Below are positions 18,167-27,589 of a DNA stretch of 64,000 nt, piece by piece; positions within the stretch are counted from its first letter, which is position 1, and each line of letters starts with the position of its first letter. The DNA comes from Mesorhizobium sp. M2D.F.Ca.ET.226.01.1.1. GTDB lineage: Bacteria; Pseudomonadota; Alphaproteobacteria; Rhizobiales; Rhizobiaceae. Where the stretch lies: positions 316,956 through 380,955 of the forward strand of contig NZ_RZOY02000001.1 in assembly GCF_004022705.2 (NCBI RefSeq). Reading direction: 5' to 3'. The translations under genes and the position numbers were made by a program. The notes beneath the pieces were generated by a model. That model was not told where the DNA came from. It ran no database searches and saw only the letters and a list, made by a program, of their open reading frames with translations.

Positions 18167-19060
18167 ATGAAAACGGACACCGTCTTCAAAAGGGCATTCA
18201 ATCGAACTCTCGATCTCATGGTTCGAAGCGAGATCGAGGATCCGTTGCCCTCGGAAAATGCACTCAGGCGTCGGTTGGGGGTGAGCCGCACGACCATTCG
18301 AAAAGTGTTGGGGGAACTGGATCAGCGCGGCGTCATTGTCGCTACCACGAGATCGCAGGTCGAAGATCGTCAAGTCCTGCCAAACGACTACTTCCCAGAT
18401 GTCGAAACGATGCCGCGCAATCTCCATATTGAACGGCAGTTAATGGAATGGATGCTACGCGGCGACACCAAGCCGGGCACATTGATCAACGAACTCGAAC
18501 TGGCCCGTCAATTCGGTGTGGCAACCAGTGGCATACGGGAGTTCCTGATCCGTTTCAGCCGCTTCGGCCTGCTTGAAAAGCGGCCGAATTCAGGGTGGAT
18601 ATTTGAGGGGTTCACCAAGGAGTTCGCACTCGATCTGTTCGAGATTCGCGTCATGTTCGAGCTGCGATCAGCGCGACTCTTTGCCAAGCAATCGGACCAC
18701 TCGCCGCTGTGGGAGAAGCTGGAGACTCTAAAGCGCGCGCACCTCGATCTGCTTGGGGAGATCGATCATCGATTCCATGACTTCTCCAGTCTCGACAACC
18801 GGTTCCATCGACTTGTCAACGAGGCCTCGCCCAATCGCTTCATTGACGACTTCTACGACATCATCACATTCATCTTCCACTACCACTATCAGTGGAACAA
18901 GCGCGACGAGAAGCAGCGCAATCACGCGGCATTGGTCGAGCATTTGGCGTATATCGACGCTTTGCTCAGTCACGACCTTTCGCGCGTCGAGGTGGCGGCC
19001 GGCGCCCACCTGTCATCCGCAAGGGAGACGCTTCTGGAATCCCTTCTGGCGCCGAGTTGA
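18167..19060 (+). CDS. GntR-family regulator with two tandem winged helices
   Basis: Transcription factor of 297 residues. A first GntR winged helix covers about residues 5-62 (LPSENALRRRLGVSRTTIRK), a second about 83-148 (INELELARQFGVATSGIREF), and an FCD-like all-helical effector domain follows from 150 to the end with His-rich segments (HRFHDF, FHYHYQ) that may bind a metal. The ATG at 18167 has GGGAGGA ahead; the frame is open to 18053 but would cross the inverted repeat. Most GntR proteins have one winged helix. It is divergent from the Frc-like importer, which it probably represses. Confidence 0.85.
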   Translation: MKTDTVFKRAFNRTLDLMVRSEIEDPLPSENALRRRLGVSRTTIRKVLGELDQRGVIVATTRSQVEDRQVLPNDYFPDVETMPRNLHIERQLMEWMLRGDTKPGTLINELELARQFGVATSGIREFLIRFSRFGLLEKRPNSGWIFEGFTKEFALDLFEIRVMFELRSARLFAKQSDHSPLWEKLETLKRAHLDLLGEIDHRFHDFSSLDNRFHRLVNEASPNRFIDDFYDIITFIFHYHYQWNKRDEKQRNHAALVEHLAYIDALLSHDLSRVEVAAGAHLSSARETLLESLLAPS

Positions 19061-19148
19061 AGCGTGTTTGTTCGGCCGGCAAAGACAGCCGCAAAAGATC
19101 GTCTTCGGGATGAACGAACCCTAAGCACAGCAGAGCCGAACTCCTACT

Positions 19149-20174
19149 TCACTTACTCGTCCATTCGCGAATACGGCGCACGACCTCAGCTGTCGATACC
19201 CCGTAGCGATCGTGGAGCGTCGGCAGAGCCCCGGCATCGAGAAACTCATCGGGAAGGGCAATCTGGCGAAAGACCGGGGTCACACCCTCGCGCATCAGCA
19301 GGGATGCCACACCTTCCCCCAGTCCGCCTATACACGTGTGGTTTTCCGCCACCACCACCAGCCGGCCAGGTCGACGCGCTGCTGCAAGAATTCTCTCATT
19401 GTCCAGCGGCTTGATCGTCGGCACATGTAGCACTGCGCTCCTTATGCGGTCCGCTTCGAGAGCCTTTGCCGCCTCAAGGACACGCATCGTCATCAGGCCG
19501 CTGGAAATGAACAGCACGTCAGCCCCTTCGCGCAGCAGCCGCGCCTTGCCGATCTCGAAGCGGTAGTCGTACCCGTCGAGCACCACCGGCACCTTGCCGC
19601 GCAGGAGCCGCATATACACCGGCCCTTTGTGGTCCGCGATTGCCTCGGTGGCCTGCTCGATATCGATCGCGTCGCATGGATCGATAATCGTCAGGTTGGG
19701 CATGCCGCGGAAGATGGCGATATCTTCCGTCGCCTGGTGGCTGGGGCCGTAACCGGTGGTCAGTCCCGGGAGGGCGCAGACAATCTTCACGTCGAGCTTT
19801 TCCTCCGCGATCGCCATGCAGATGAAGTCGTAAGCGCGACGTGAGGCAAAGACCGCGTAGGTCGTTGCAAATGGCGTAAAACCTTCCCGGGCCATCCCGG
19901 CAGCCGCGCTCATCAGCAGCTGCTCCGCCATGCCCATCTGGTAGAAGCGATCCGGATGTTCCTGCGCGAAGACATGGAGGTCTGTGTATTTGGCAAGATC
20001 GGCGGTGAGCCCGACGATCCCGTTCCGGTGATGTGCCAGCCTGGCAAGCGTGTGGCCGAAAGGGGCGCTACGCGTCGGAATGCCGTCCGGGGCGATCGAG
20101 GCGATCATCGCCGAGGTGGTCTTGCGCTCTCCGGCAATGACAGCCTGACGTGGCTCGAATTTTGACAACCTCAC
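19149..20174 (-). CDS. Transketolase, C-terminal (pyrimidine + C-domain) subunit
   Basis: Second half of a split transketolase, 341 residues from the GTG at 20174, which overlaps the stop of the N-terminal subunit by 4 nt (GTGA) and has AAGGGA ahead. It contains the pyrimidine-binding domain (FYQMGMAEQLLMSAAAGMA, with the Glu that activates thiamine diphosphate) and the C-terminal domain. Together the two subunits move a two-carbon ketol unit between sugars. It is the last gene of the RbsABC-SDR-amidohydrolase operon. Split transketolases occur in sugar catabolic operons such as apulose-4-phosphate transketolase AptA/AptB, but no kinase is present here. Confidence 0.88.
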   Translation of the reverse strand: MRLSKFEPRQAVIAGERKTTSAMIASIAPDGIPTRSAPFGHTLARLAHHRNGIVGLTADLAKYTDLHVFAQEHPDRFYQMGMAEQLLMSAAAGMAREGFTPFATTYAVFASRRAYDFICMAIAEEKLDVKIVCALPGLTTGYGPSHQATEDIAIFRGMPNLTIIDPCDAIDIEQATEAIADHKGPVYMRLLRGKVPVVLDGYDYRFEIGKARLLREGADVLFISSGLMTMRVLEAAKALEADRIRSAVLHVPTIKPLDNERILAAARRPGRLVVVAENHTCIGGLGEGVASLLMREGVTPVFRQIALPDEFLDAGALPTLHDRYGVSTAEVVRRIREWTSK

Positions 20175-21037
20175 TGCCGACGTCCCTTCTCCAGAGCCTC
20201 GAGCGCCAGCGTCCATTCATCCGGCTCGACACGGATGAAATGCGTGATTTCGCGGGCCTCCAGGAAAGGCACACCCTTTGCCATGCGCGTGTCGCAGACG
20301 ATGATGCGCGGGCGCGGCTCCCTGAGGTCCCGGGCAATGTCGAATGCCGCGCGGACCGCCTCGATGTCGTTGCCGTCGACACGCTGTGCGTGCCAGCCGA
20401 AGGCCTCAAACTTGTCGGTCACCGGCTCGGAAGACAGCGTCGCCGTCGACGGGCCGTCGGCCTGCTGGTTGTTGAAGTCGACGATGGCGATGAGATTGTC
20501 GAGCTTGTGGTGGGCGGCTGACATCGCCGCTTCCCAGGTCGAGCCCTCGCCGAGCTCGCCGTCCGACAAGAGATTGTAGACGAAACTGTCGCTCTGCTTG
20601 CGCTTTAGCCCCAGGCACATACCGACGGCGATGCCGAGCCCATGGCCGAGCGAGCCGCCGGTGATCTCCATTCCAGGCGTGCAGGCGGCCATGCCGGACA
20701 TCGGCATGCGGCTGTCGTCGGTGCCATAGGTCTCGAGTTCTTCCTCCGGCAGCACGCCCGCTTCGATCAACGCCGCATAGAGCGCGATCGCATAATGGCC
20801 GATCGACAGAAGAAAGCGATCGCGCTTCTCCCATAGCGTCTCATCCGGCCGATAGCGGAGCGCATGGAAATAGGCGACGGCGAGCACGTCGGCAATGCCG
20901 AGCGCCTGCCCGACATAGCCCTGGCCCTGGACTTCGCCCATGCGCACGGCATGCCGGCGGATGCGATAGGCCCGTTCGGCAAGGCTGACGTTGCTGCCGG
21001 AGCGCGGCATCTCCGATTCTGCCGCGGCGTCAGCCAT
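20171..21037 (-). CDS. Transketolase, N-terminal (thiamine diphosphate-binding) subunit
   Basis: First half of a split transketolase, 288 residues. The thiamine diphosphate/metal motif runs from GDGELGEGSTWEA to VDFNNQQ near residues 150-190. Substrate-side histidines are in SIGHYAI and GSLGHGLG. It overlaps the upstream SDR gene by 8 nt and the downstream subunit gene by 4 nt, so the pair is made together. See the partner entry for the role. Confidence 0.9.
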   Translation of the reverse strand: MADAAAESEMPRSGSNVSLAERAYRIRRHAVRMGEVQGQGYVGQALGIADVLAVAYFHALRYRPDETLWEKRDRFLLSIGHYAIALYAALIEAGVLPEEELETYGTDDSRMPMSGMAACTPGMEITGGSLGHGLGIAVGMCLGLKRKQSDSFVYNLLSDGELGEGSTWEAAMSAAHHKLDNLIAIVDFNNQQADGPSTATLSSEPVTDKFEAFGWHAQRVDGNDIEAVRAAFDIARDLREPRPRIIVCDTRMAKGVPFLEAREITHFIRVEPDEWTLALEALEKGRRQ

Positions 21038-21779
21038 GGATCAGCATCCCGCCATTGACGTCGATCACCGCGCCGGTGATGTAGCTGGCCAGATCCGATG
21101 CGAGGAACAGATAGGCGCCGGCCACGTCGCGTGCGTCGCCGAGCCGGCTGAGCGGAATCCCCTTGATGATGTCGGCGCGCATTGCCTCGGTCAGCTTGCC
21201 GCCGGTGATGTCGGTCTGGATCAAGCCGGGCGTGACGCAGTTGACGCGGATGCGGTCGGGACCGAATTCGCGCGCCATCGCCTTCGCCAGGCCGAGTACG
21301 CCCGCCTTGGCGGCGGAGTAATGCGGGCCGCCGAAGATGCCGCCACCGCGTTGCGCCGAAACCGACGACATGCAGATGATGGAGCCGCCATTCTGGCGCA
21401 TGTGGGGAATGAAAGCCTGGCTGAGATAGAGGACACCGCGTAGATTGACGTCGAGAATGCGGTCCCAATCGCCTGGGCTGATCTCAAGGGTCTTCACCGG
21501 CTGGGTTATGCCGGCATTGTTGCAGAGCACGTCCACCTTGCCGAAGATTTCGGTGACTTGCGCCGCCGCTGTCTTGCATGCAGCGAGGTCGGCGACGTTG
21601 CAGGCGAGGCCGATATGGTCGCCTCCGAGCGAAGCGGCGGCGTCACGCGCTTGCCCCTCATCGAGGTCAAGGATCGCGACGCGCGCCCCATGCTCGGCCA
21701 TCAGCTTCGCCGTGGAGCGTCCTATCCCGCGTGGGCTCGCGGCGCCTGAAATGACCACAGCCTTGCCCTTCAGCAACAT
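21030..21779 (-). CDS. Short-chain dehydrogenase/reductase (SDR)
   Basis: NAD(P)-dependent dehydrogenase of the classical SDR family, 249 residues. The cofactor motif is GAASPRGIGRS, the NNAG motif is in LCNNAGI, and the catalytic Ser-Tyr-Lys set is SSVSAQ...YSAAKAG. The ATG at 21779 is preceded by AGGAGAG; a TTG- or ATG-led frame up to 21803 lacks this site. Its place between the lactonase-like amidohydrolase and the transketolase suggests that it oxidises a sugar or sugar acid in the pathway. FabG-like annotations would be misleading here. Confidence 0.88.
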   Translation of the reverse strand: MLLKGKAVVISGAASPRGIGRSTAKLMAEHGARVAILDLDEGQARDAAASLGGDHIGLACNVADLAACKTAAAQVTEIFGKVDVLCNNAGITQPVKTLEISPGDWDRILDVNLRGVLYLSQAFIPHMRQNGGSIICMSSVSAQRGGGIFGGPHYSAAKAGVLGLAKAMAREFGPDRIRVNCVTPGLIQTDITGGKLTEAMRADIIKGIPLSRLGDARDVAGAYLFLASDLASYITGAVIDVNGGMLIHG

Positions 21780-21819
21780 GTCGAACTCTCCTGCTTTTTC
21801 CAATCTCTTGGCGGATCAT

Positions 21820-22713
21820 CTAGAGCCGGTAGAACCGGGCGGCGTTGTCGTGGAACAGCGCGAGCCGCTCTTCACGCGGATAGTGTCGCGTGATCTCCTT
21901 GAAGGCGTTCACGACGGCGTCGAAGCTCGAGAACAGCTTGTCGACCGGGAAGTTCGTCGCAAACATCGATCGGTGGATGCCGAAGGCGGCGATCGCCTCC
22001 TCGACATAGGGACGGATCGACGCCCTCGTCCATGTCCAGTCGCCCATGCCGAGACCCGAGATCTTGCAGGCGACGTTCGGCGCCTGCGCCAGCTGGCGCA
22101 TGCCCTTCTTCCAGGCGTCGAAATGCTCGGGTCCGTCGACCTGCATGCCGGTGTGGTTGAGAATGATCTGCACGTCGGGAAAGGCGCGCGCCAATTCAAG
22201 AAACTCGCCCATCTGCGGATAATAGAGCTGCAGGTCAAAACTCAGCCCGCGCTTCGCCAACTCGCGGAAGCCGCGCCGCCATTCGGGTGTCCGGCTGACC
22301 TCCGGCTGCGCCAGATAGGTCTTGGCGGGATCGGCATGGTAATTCATCGACTGCCGGATGCCGCGAAAGTTCGGATATTCCATGTGTCGGTCAAGAAGGT
22401 CGCCGACATCGGGCTTGGACAGGTCGGCATAGCCGACGATGCCATGGGGAAAGCCCCGCTTGTTGGCGATGCCTTGCAGCCAGCGCGTCTCCCCGACCGG
22501 ATCGGCGGGATTGAACCCGACGTCTAGATGCACCGATTTCACCAGGTTCTGGTTCCTGGCGTCTTCCAGATAATCGTCGATCAGATAGCTCTTGCGGATC
22601 GCCTCATAGTCTCCGAAGGCCGCTGGCTTAACCCCGTCGGTCAGCCACGGATAATAGTGGGTCTCCAGATCCCAAAGGTGATGATGCGGATCGATGAAAG
22701 GCAGTTCGGCCAC
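21820..22713 (-). CDS. Amidohydrolase family 2 protein, probable sugar lactonase
   Basis: TIM-barrel metal-dependent hydrolase, 297 residues. The metal-binding HxH lies at the N-terminus (IDPHHHLWDL), further His residues are in NHTGMQ and ADLSKPDVGD-type segments follow. The family includes L-fucono-, L-rhamnono- and galactaro-lactonases and 2-pyrone-4,6-dicarboxylate lactonase. Given the dehydrogenase and sugar importer in the same operon, lactone opening after sugar oxidation is the most likely role. Confidence 0.8.
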   Translation of the reverse strand: MAELPFIDPHHHLWDLETHYYPWLTDGVKPAAFGDYEAIRKSYLIDDYLEDARNQNLVKSVHLDVGFNPADPVGETRWLQGIANKRGFPHGIVGYADLSKPDVGDLLDRHMEYPNFRGIRQSMNYHADPAKTYLAQPEVSRTPEWRRGFRELAKRGLSFDLQLYYPQMGEFLELARAFPDVQIILNHTGMQVDGPEHFDAWKKGMRQLAQAPNVACKISGLGMGDWTWTRASIRPYVEEAIAAFGIHRSMFATNFPVDKLFSSFDAVVNAFKEITRHYPREERLALFHDNAARFYRL

Positions 22714-22740
22714 GGTCGGATTCCCTCGCTTGCTGCTGGA

Positions 22741-22761
22741 CCCGCCGGCCTCGCCGGCGGG
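22741..22761 (-). promoter_or_regulatory. RNA hairpin after the binding-protein gene
   Basis: CCCGCCGGC (22741-22749) pairs perfectly with GCCGGCGGG (22753-22761) around a 3-nt loop, with two further G-C pairs beyond a single mismatch. Read on the minus strand it starts about 15 nt after the binding-protein stop and precedes the amidohydrolase gene. Confidence 0.7.
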
Positions 22762-22776
22762 CCCGTTCGAAGGCGG

Positions 22777-23739
22777 TCAGTTGCTCGGGGGGAAAACGCG
22801 GGCGATAACCTTCTTCGCCTCGGGACTGTCGACCTTGTCGGCGGTGACCAATGGCATCACCAGGGCCAGATCCTGGGTCACCTTGCCTCCCGTCAGGGCG
22901 TTGTAGACTTGCTGGGTGCCGTCGATGCCTTGGCCGACCGCCTCCTGGAAGAAGATGCCCTGGATCGCCCCCTTCTTCAGCAGCGCAATGGTGGTGGGCG
23001 AGCCATCGGCGACGGTGATGCCAACTTTGCCGGTGAGGCCTCGGGTCTCGACCACCTTTGCGGCACCGCTCCCGGCCTCATCATACATGCCGTAGATAGC
23101 CTTGATGTCGGGATGTGCAGTCAGCAGATCGTTTGCCTGGGTGACAGCCTCATTGATGGTGAGGCCCCGGGTTTCAAGCATCTGGACCAGGTCGCAGCCG
23201 TCTGCCGCGAACGCCTCCTTGGCGCCTTTGAGATACTTCTGCGCATTCTCGCGGTCCTGCGGCAGCGACAGCATGCCTACCTTGTTGCCGCCGCGCTCCT
23301 TGGCGAGATCGCAGGTGAATTTCCCCTGCGCCTTGCCGGTCTCATAATTGTTTGCGGTGACAGAAGATGTGTAGTTGGTTAGTCCCGGCTGCGGACCGAT
23401 GCCGGCGAAGGCGATCGGCACCTTCTGCTTTTCCAGATAATCGAGCAGCGGCGGCGTCGATGTCGAACTGACCGGACCGATCACGATTGCCGCGACCCCC
23501 TTTGTCACGGCCGTCCGCGCATTGTCCATCTGCTTGGCGGGTGAGTTCTCAGAGGTGTACTCGACATAGTCCATGCCGAGCTCCTTGGCCTTCTCCTTCA
23601 CGCCGTAGCCGACCCATTGCCAGTAGGAGATGTCCAGCGAGGGCGCGATATAGGCGACGGTCTTCTTGTCCTCGGCATATGATGCGCTGGACAAGGCGGA
23701 CGCCGCCAGTGCTGCAATCAGGATGCTCTTCAACTTCAT
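22777..23739 (-). CDS. ABC sugar importer, binding protein, RbsB type
   Basis: Periplasmic binding protein, 320 residues, ribose-binding fold. The first 22 residues are a signal peptide ending SASYA. The mature protein starts [19 protein letters not shown]; the segments [18 protein letters not shown] and [13 protein letters not shown] form the usual hinge-side loops. It is third in the operon after the ATPase and permease and lies 22 nt after the permease. The ligand is probably the substrate of the downstream lactonase, SDR and transketolase. Confidence 0.9.
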   Translation of the reverse strand: MKLKSILIAALAASALSSASYAEDKKTVAYIAPSLDISYWQWVGYGVKEKAKELGMDYVEYTSENSPAKQMDNARTAVTKGVAAIVIGPVSSTSTPPLLDYLEKQKVPIAFAGIGPQPGLTNYTSSVTANNYETGKAQGKFTCDLAKERGGNKVGMLSLPQDRENAQKYLKGAKEAFAADGCDLVQMLETRGLTINEAVTQANDLLTAHPDIKAIYGMYDEAGSGAAKVVETRGLTGKVGITVADGSPTTIALLKKGAIQGIFFQEAVGQGIDGTQQVYNALTGGKVTQDLALVMPLVTADKVDSPEAKKVIARVFPPSN

Positions 23740-23761
23740 CTTGGTTCCTCCCGTTGATGAT

Positions 23762-24766
23762 CTAGAGTCGGTTCTTGTTGCTGAAGCGGTCGATCAGAAC
23801 CGCAAGCAGGATCGCCGCGCCGGTGACGGAGCCTTGCCAGAAGCTGTTGACGCCGATGAGGTTCACGCCGTTCTGGATGCAGGTGATCATCAGCGCGCCG
23901 AGCACCGCGCCGATCGCGCTGCCGGTTCCGCCAAAGAGGCTGGCACCGCCGATGACGACCGCGGCAATCGCCTGCAGCATCAGGCTGGCGCCGGCCGTTG
24001 CCTCGGCATTGAGGATGTAGCTCGCCGTCAGCAGCCCGGCGAACGAGGCGAGCAGGCCGGAAATGACATAGGCGGCGAATTTGATGCGAAGCACGGGAAT
24101 GCCGAGCAGCCGGGCTGCGGTCGCCGACGACCCGACGGCATAGAACCAGCGACCCAGCACGACCTTGCGCAGCACATATTCCAGCAAGACCATCAGGACG
24201 ATGCAGAACAGAAGATGATTGGGGATGCCGGGGACGATCTCGCCGGAATTCAGCAGCCAGAAATCCGGCGCACTGATCGGCATCGAGCGACCGTTGGTGA
24301 CGATGAAGGCCAAGCTGCCCGCCACCGCGTAAGTGATGAGGGTGACGACGAAAGGAGCAAGCCTGACGACAGTGACGAGAAACCCGTTGATCGCTCCGAA
24401 TACCAGCCCCACGGCCAAGCCTGCCAGGCTGGCGGTAAGATCGTCCGCTCCATTGGCCATTGCCAGCGCCGTGACCATTCCAGTCAGCGAGAACACCGAG
24501 CCGACCGAAAGATCGATGCCGCCGGTGACCACGACCAAGAAGACGCCGAGCGACATGATGATGAGCGGCGCGGCGGCCTGGATGATGTTTTGGACGTTGC
24601 CCATGCTGAGCGCCGCGGGGACGAATATGCCCACCGCCAGCAACAGGACGACAATCGCGCCGGCGATTGCGGCCTCGGTGCGGTAGGACAGAAGAATCCC
24701 GGGAGCGCGGGTCCTGGCGGCCCGAGCCTTCTTGGCCGTCGTGGCGCCGTTGGTTGCGTCGGTCAT
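23762..24766 (-). CDS. ABC sugar importer permease, RbsC type
   Basis: Inner-membrane permease, 334 residues, with the family motif [11 protein letters not shown] and docking loop [11 protein letters not shown]. The first 30 residues are a charged cytoplasmic Ala/Thr/Lys-rich tail. The ATG at 24766 overlaps the ATPase stop by 4 nt (ATGA). The frame is open much further upstream, but that stretch lies inside the ATPase gene and reads as Arg-rich shadow sequence. Confidence 0.92.
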   Translation of the reverse strand: MTDATNGATTAKKARAARTRAPGILLSYRTEAAIAGAIVVLLLAVGIFVPAALSMGNVQNIIQAAAPLIIMSLGVFLVVVTGGIDLSVGSVFSLTGMVTALAMANGADDLTASLAGLAVGLVFGAINGFLVTVVRLAPFVVTLITYAVAGSLAFIVTNGRSMPISAPDFWLLNSGEIVPGIPNHLLFCIVLMVLLEYVLRKVVLGRWFYAVGSSATAARLLGIPVLRIKFAAYVISGLLASFAGLLTASYILNAEATAGASLMLQAIAAVVIGGASLFGGTGSAIGAVLGALMITCIQNGVNLIGVNSFWQGSVTGAAILLAVLIDRFSNKNRL

Positions 24767-26289
24767 GCTGCCATCCCCGTCAGCTCGGCGAGCCCGTCTT
24801 CGGTGAAGCGCTCGTCCGGCAGAAACCCCTTCGGACGCCCCTCGGTGTCGAAGGCGAAGATCACATCGCACAGCTCGAGCAGCTCGACGTTCTCGGTCGA
24901 CCACCAGACAATGATTGCTCCCGTATCCGCCATCTCGCGGATCAGCGCGTAGATATCGTGCTTGGTGCCGATGTCGACGCCGCGCGTCGGCTCTTCCAGC
25001 ACCACCATGCGCAGCGGCAATCCGAGCCAGCGCGCAACGATCAGCTTCTGCTGGTTGCCGCCGGACAGCGACGCCGGAAGGTCCCAGATCGAGCCCGCCT
25101 TCAACTTGAGCGCCGAAACCAGATCGGAACATTCCTGCCGTTCGGCGGCGCCGACGATCCGCCGGTTGTCGCGAACCCTGCGCGCGGCAAGCACGTTGTC
25201 GACGATCGGAAGCTGCGAAAGGATGCCCTTCGCTGCCCGGTCACCCGAGACGAAGCCGATGCCCGCGCGCGCCGCCGCGGCCGGGGAGGAGAATCCATCT
25301 GCGAGGCCCTCGCCGGAGAGGCGCCAGCCGGCGCCCTTTCCCGCGCCGACGAGGGGATCGATCAGTCCCGTCGGACCCGCCGGTGCGCCGGCCAGCCCCA
25401 AGATGGTGCCGGGCCAGATTTCCAAAATGGCGCCGTCGGGCCCCAGCAACTCCACCGGCGTACCCTCTCGGCTGCGCTCCCGCCGCTTGAGCTGCGCGCC
25501 GGAACGGTGGGTCGATTGCCCCATCTGCTGGATGATCTCCGCGTCGCTCAGCGAGGCAAGCGGCGTCCCATTCGCCACAGTGATGCCGTCCCGCAGGATG
25601 GTGCAAACATCGCAGAGCTCGCGGATTTCCCGCATCCTGTGCGAGACGAATACGATTCCGATACCCTCGTCGCGCGCCAAACGCTTTAGCACGCAGAAAA
25701 GCTTGGCCGTCTCGCCCGCTGTCAGGTTGGCGGTGGGCTCGTCGAGAAGCAGCACTTCGGCGCCTGTTGAAAGCGCGCGGGCAATCTCGACGATCTGCCC
25801 TTCATGCAGGGACAATTTGCGCGCCGGCAGGTCCACGATCTCCTCGCCGATCGCCGCATCGATCAGGCGCAGCGCATTGAGCGCGATGTCGCGCATCCGG
25901 TGGCGGCTGCTCTGCGACAGGCCGGACTTCGCATGCACGATACCGATGTTTTCCGCGACCGACAGTTCGGGTACCAGCGCCAGCTCCTGATGCACCACCG
26001 CTATGATCGGGCCGCCCCGGCTAAGCTTCGCGGAGCTGACGGCGATGTCGCCGGCATCGCGGGAGGTAAGGCCTGTGATGATGCGGATCAGGGTGCTCTT
26101 GCCGGCGCCGTTGCCACCCAGCAGCGCATGGATTTCGCCTGCCCGGACCTGAAAGCTCACACCGCGCAAGACGCGGGTTGCGCCGTAGCTTTTCTCGACG
26201 TTAGCAGCGTCGATCAGAGGCTTTCTGCGCGATACTTGTCCGGCCGTCGGCATATTGCCAACGACGCCCAGGCCCTGGGCCGTTTCCAT
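24763..26289 (-). CDS. ABC sugar importer ATPase, double-domain RbsA/MglA type
   Basis: Cytoplasmic ATPase of 508 residues with two nucleotide-binding domains. The first (about 25-250) is complete in Walker A (GGNGAGKST) and Walker B (VLLLDEPTANLT), though its signature is the unusual LSLHEGQIVEIARA. The second (about 270-500) keeps the signature LSGGNQQKLIVARW and an acidic Walker B (VVLEEPTRGVD), but the region where Walker A should lie reads LGLAGAPAGPTGLID, with no GxxxxGK. Degenerate second domains are usual in RbsA, but this one is more altered. First gene of a seven-gene operon, divergent from the LysR regulator. Confidence 0.92.
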   Translation of the reverse strand: METAQGLGVVGNMPTAGQVSRRKPLIDAANVEKSYGATRVLRGVSFQVRAGEIHALLGGNGAGKSTLIRIITGLTSRDAGDIAVSSAKLSRGGPIIAVVHQELALVPELSVAENIGIVHAKSGLSQSSRHRMRDIALNALRLIDAAIGEEIVDLPARKLSLHEGQIVEIARALSTGAEVLLLDEPTANLTAGETAKLFCVLKRLARDEGIGIVFVSHRMREIRELCDVCTILRDGITVANGTPLASLSDAEIIQQMGQSTHRSGAQLKRRERSREGTPVELLGPDGAILEIWPGTILGLAGAPAGPTGLIDPLVGAGKGAGWRLSGEGLADGFSSPAAAARAGIGFVSGDRAAKGILSQLPIVDNVLAARRVRDNRRIVGAAERQECSDLVSALKLKAGSIWDLPASLSGGNQQKLIVARWLGLPLRMVVLEEPTRGVDIGTKHDIYALIREMADTGAIIVWWSTENVELLELCDVIFAFDTEGRPKGFLPDERFTEDGLAELTGMAA

Positions 26290-26395
26290 CCTGCATCTCC
26301 TCCCGAGATCGCAGGGATGATGCGGCCGATTGACATTCGGCTCAATTCTCGTTTCTTAACATTCTGTGTAGCTGAACTTAACTGACGATGACGAT

Positions 26396-27391
26396 ATGTC
26401 GGACATCAAGTTCAAGTCGATGGCGCATTTCGAAGCCGTTGCGCGCCTCGGCGGCGTGGCGAAAGCCGCGCAGGAATTGCAGGTGACGCCTTCGGCCGTC
26501 AGCCAGCAACTGCGCTTGCTCGAGCACCAGCTGGGCGTGCGGCTGTTCCAGCGCGAAAAGCGCCACCTTTCCCTGACGATCGACGGCGAGCGGCTCTATC
26601 AGACCACCACGCAAGCCTTCGAATCCATACGCGAGGTTCGAAACGCCATCGTACGCCAGCGCGAGAGCTTTCAGCTCAGCCTCCGGGTCAGTCCCTCCTT
26701 TGGCGAGAAATGGCTGGCGCCACGTTTGGCTGAATTCAGCAAGGACTACCCGACCTGGAATTTGCGCGTCGACGCGACGCCCAATTTCTCGGATTTCGAA
26801 ACCGAGGTCATCGATCTCGATCTTCGCTACGGCGACGGGGGCTGGGCCGGCCTCTATTCGGATTGCGTGGTAAACGACCTGATCCTGCCGATGTGCTCGC
26901 CTTCGTATCTCAGCGAACTACGGAGGCTTTCATCCGATCCGCGCGAGCAGTTGCGCCAGGCAAGACTGATCGACAGCGTGAAGGCCTATTTCCGCTGGGA
27001 TTACTGGCTGCCGCGTAACGGGGTCCAGGGCGCGCGCATGACCTATCCCTATCGTTTCGACCGCTCCTCGATGTCGGTTCAGCTGGCGAAAGATGGAGCG
27101 GGCGTGGTTCTGGAAAGCACGTCAATTGCATTCGAGGACCTTGTTTCGGGAGCTTTGGTGCCCGTCTCGACCGCGTTCGACGCCATAGAGTTCCCCGGAT
27201 ACTGGCTTGTCTGTCCTTCGCGGCACATGAACCGGCGCGCGGTCCGCCTTTTTTCGGACTGGGTGTCGCGGGTCGGCAGGCGCGACACAGACCGCGCTCG
27301 GGATCTAATGTCCGAGTTGGGGCTGCGCATATCGTTTGAACGACGGCCTCATTTCGGATTGCGGGATGACAAGCCAGCCGCCATGGCTTGA
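26396..27391 (+). CDS. LysR-family transcriptional regulator (GcvA-like)
   Basis: DNA-binding regulator of 331 residues. The N-terminal helix-turn-helix covers about residues 5-65 (AKAAQELQVTPSAVSQQLRL), and the type 2 periplasmic-like effector domain follows with the FGEKWLAPRLAEF start typical of GcvA-type members. It is divergent from the RbsA-led operon, 106 nt away, and so is the obvious activator of that sugar pathway. TTAA-containing tracts at about 26357 and 26380 could be parts of its site, but I see no clean T-N11-A palindrome. Confidence 0.88.
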   Translation: MSDIKFKSMAHFEAVARLGGVAKAAQELQVTPSAVSQQLRLLEHQLGVRLFQREKRHLSLTIDGERLYQTTTQAFESIREVRNAIVRQRESFQLSLRVSPSFGEKWLAPRLAEFSKDYPTWNLRVDATPNFSDFETEVIDLDLRYGDGGWAGLYSDCVVNDLILPMCSPSYLSELRRLSSDPREQLRQARLIDSVKAYFRWDYWLPRNGVQGARMTYPYRFDRSSMSVQLAKDGAGVVLESTSIAFEDLVSGALVPVSTAFDAIEFPGYWLVCPSRHMNRRAVRLFSDWVSRVGRRDTDRARDLMSELGLRISFERRPHFGLRDDKPAAMA

Positions 27392-27589
27392 TCAAGGATC
27401 GCTGGCATCTTTGCTGGATGACCGGACGCTAAAAAGAGCCCGGTGTATTGCAAAGGTTGACACCGGATTGAGGTAGGCATCTCCATCGAGGATGCGAAGC
27501 TGCCGTTCGACTGCCGCCCATTTGACGGGATGCACCGACGAATTTGGGCCCCGGTCTGGGGCATCGCCGATTGGCCGCGCAACCCCGTC

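Noticed and set aside
23666..24952. 428-codon plus-strand open frame
   Set aside because: It is antisense to a permease and ATPase with clear family motifs, and its composition is typical of shadow frames.
24767..25132. Long N-terminal extension of the second RbsC-type permease
   Set aside because: The extension lies inside the ATPase gene and is Arg-rich nonsense; ATG 24766 with a 4-nt overlap is far better.
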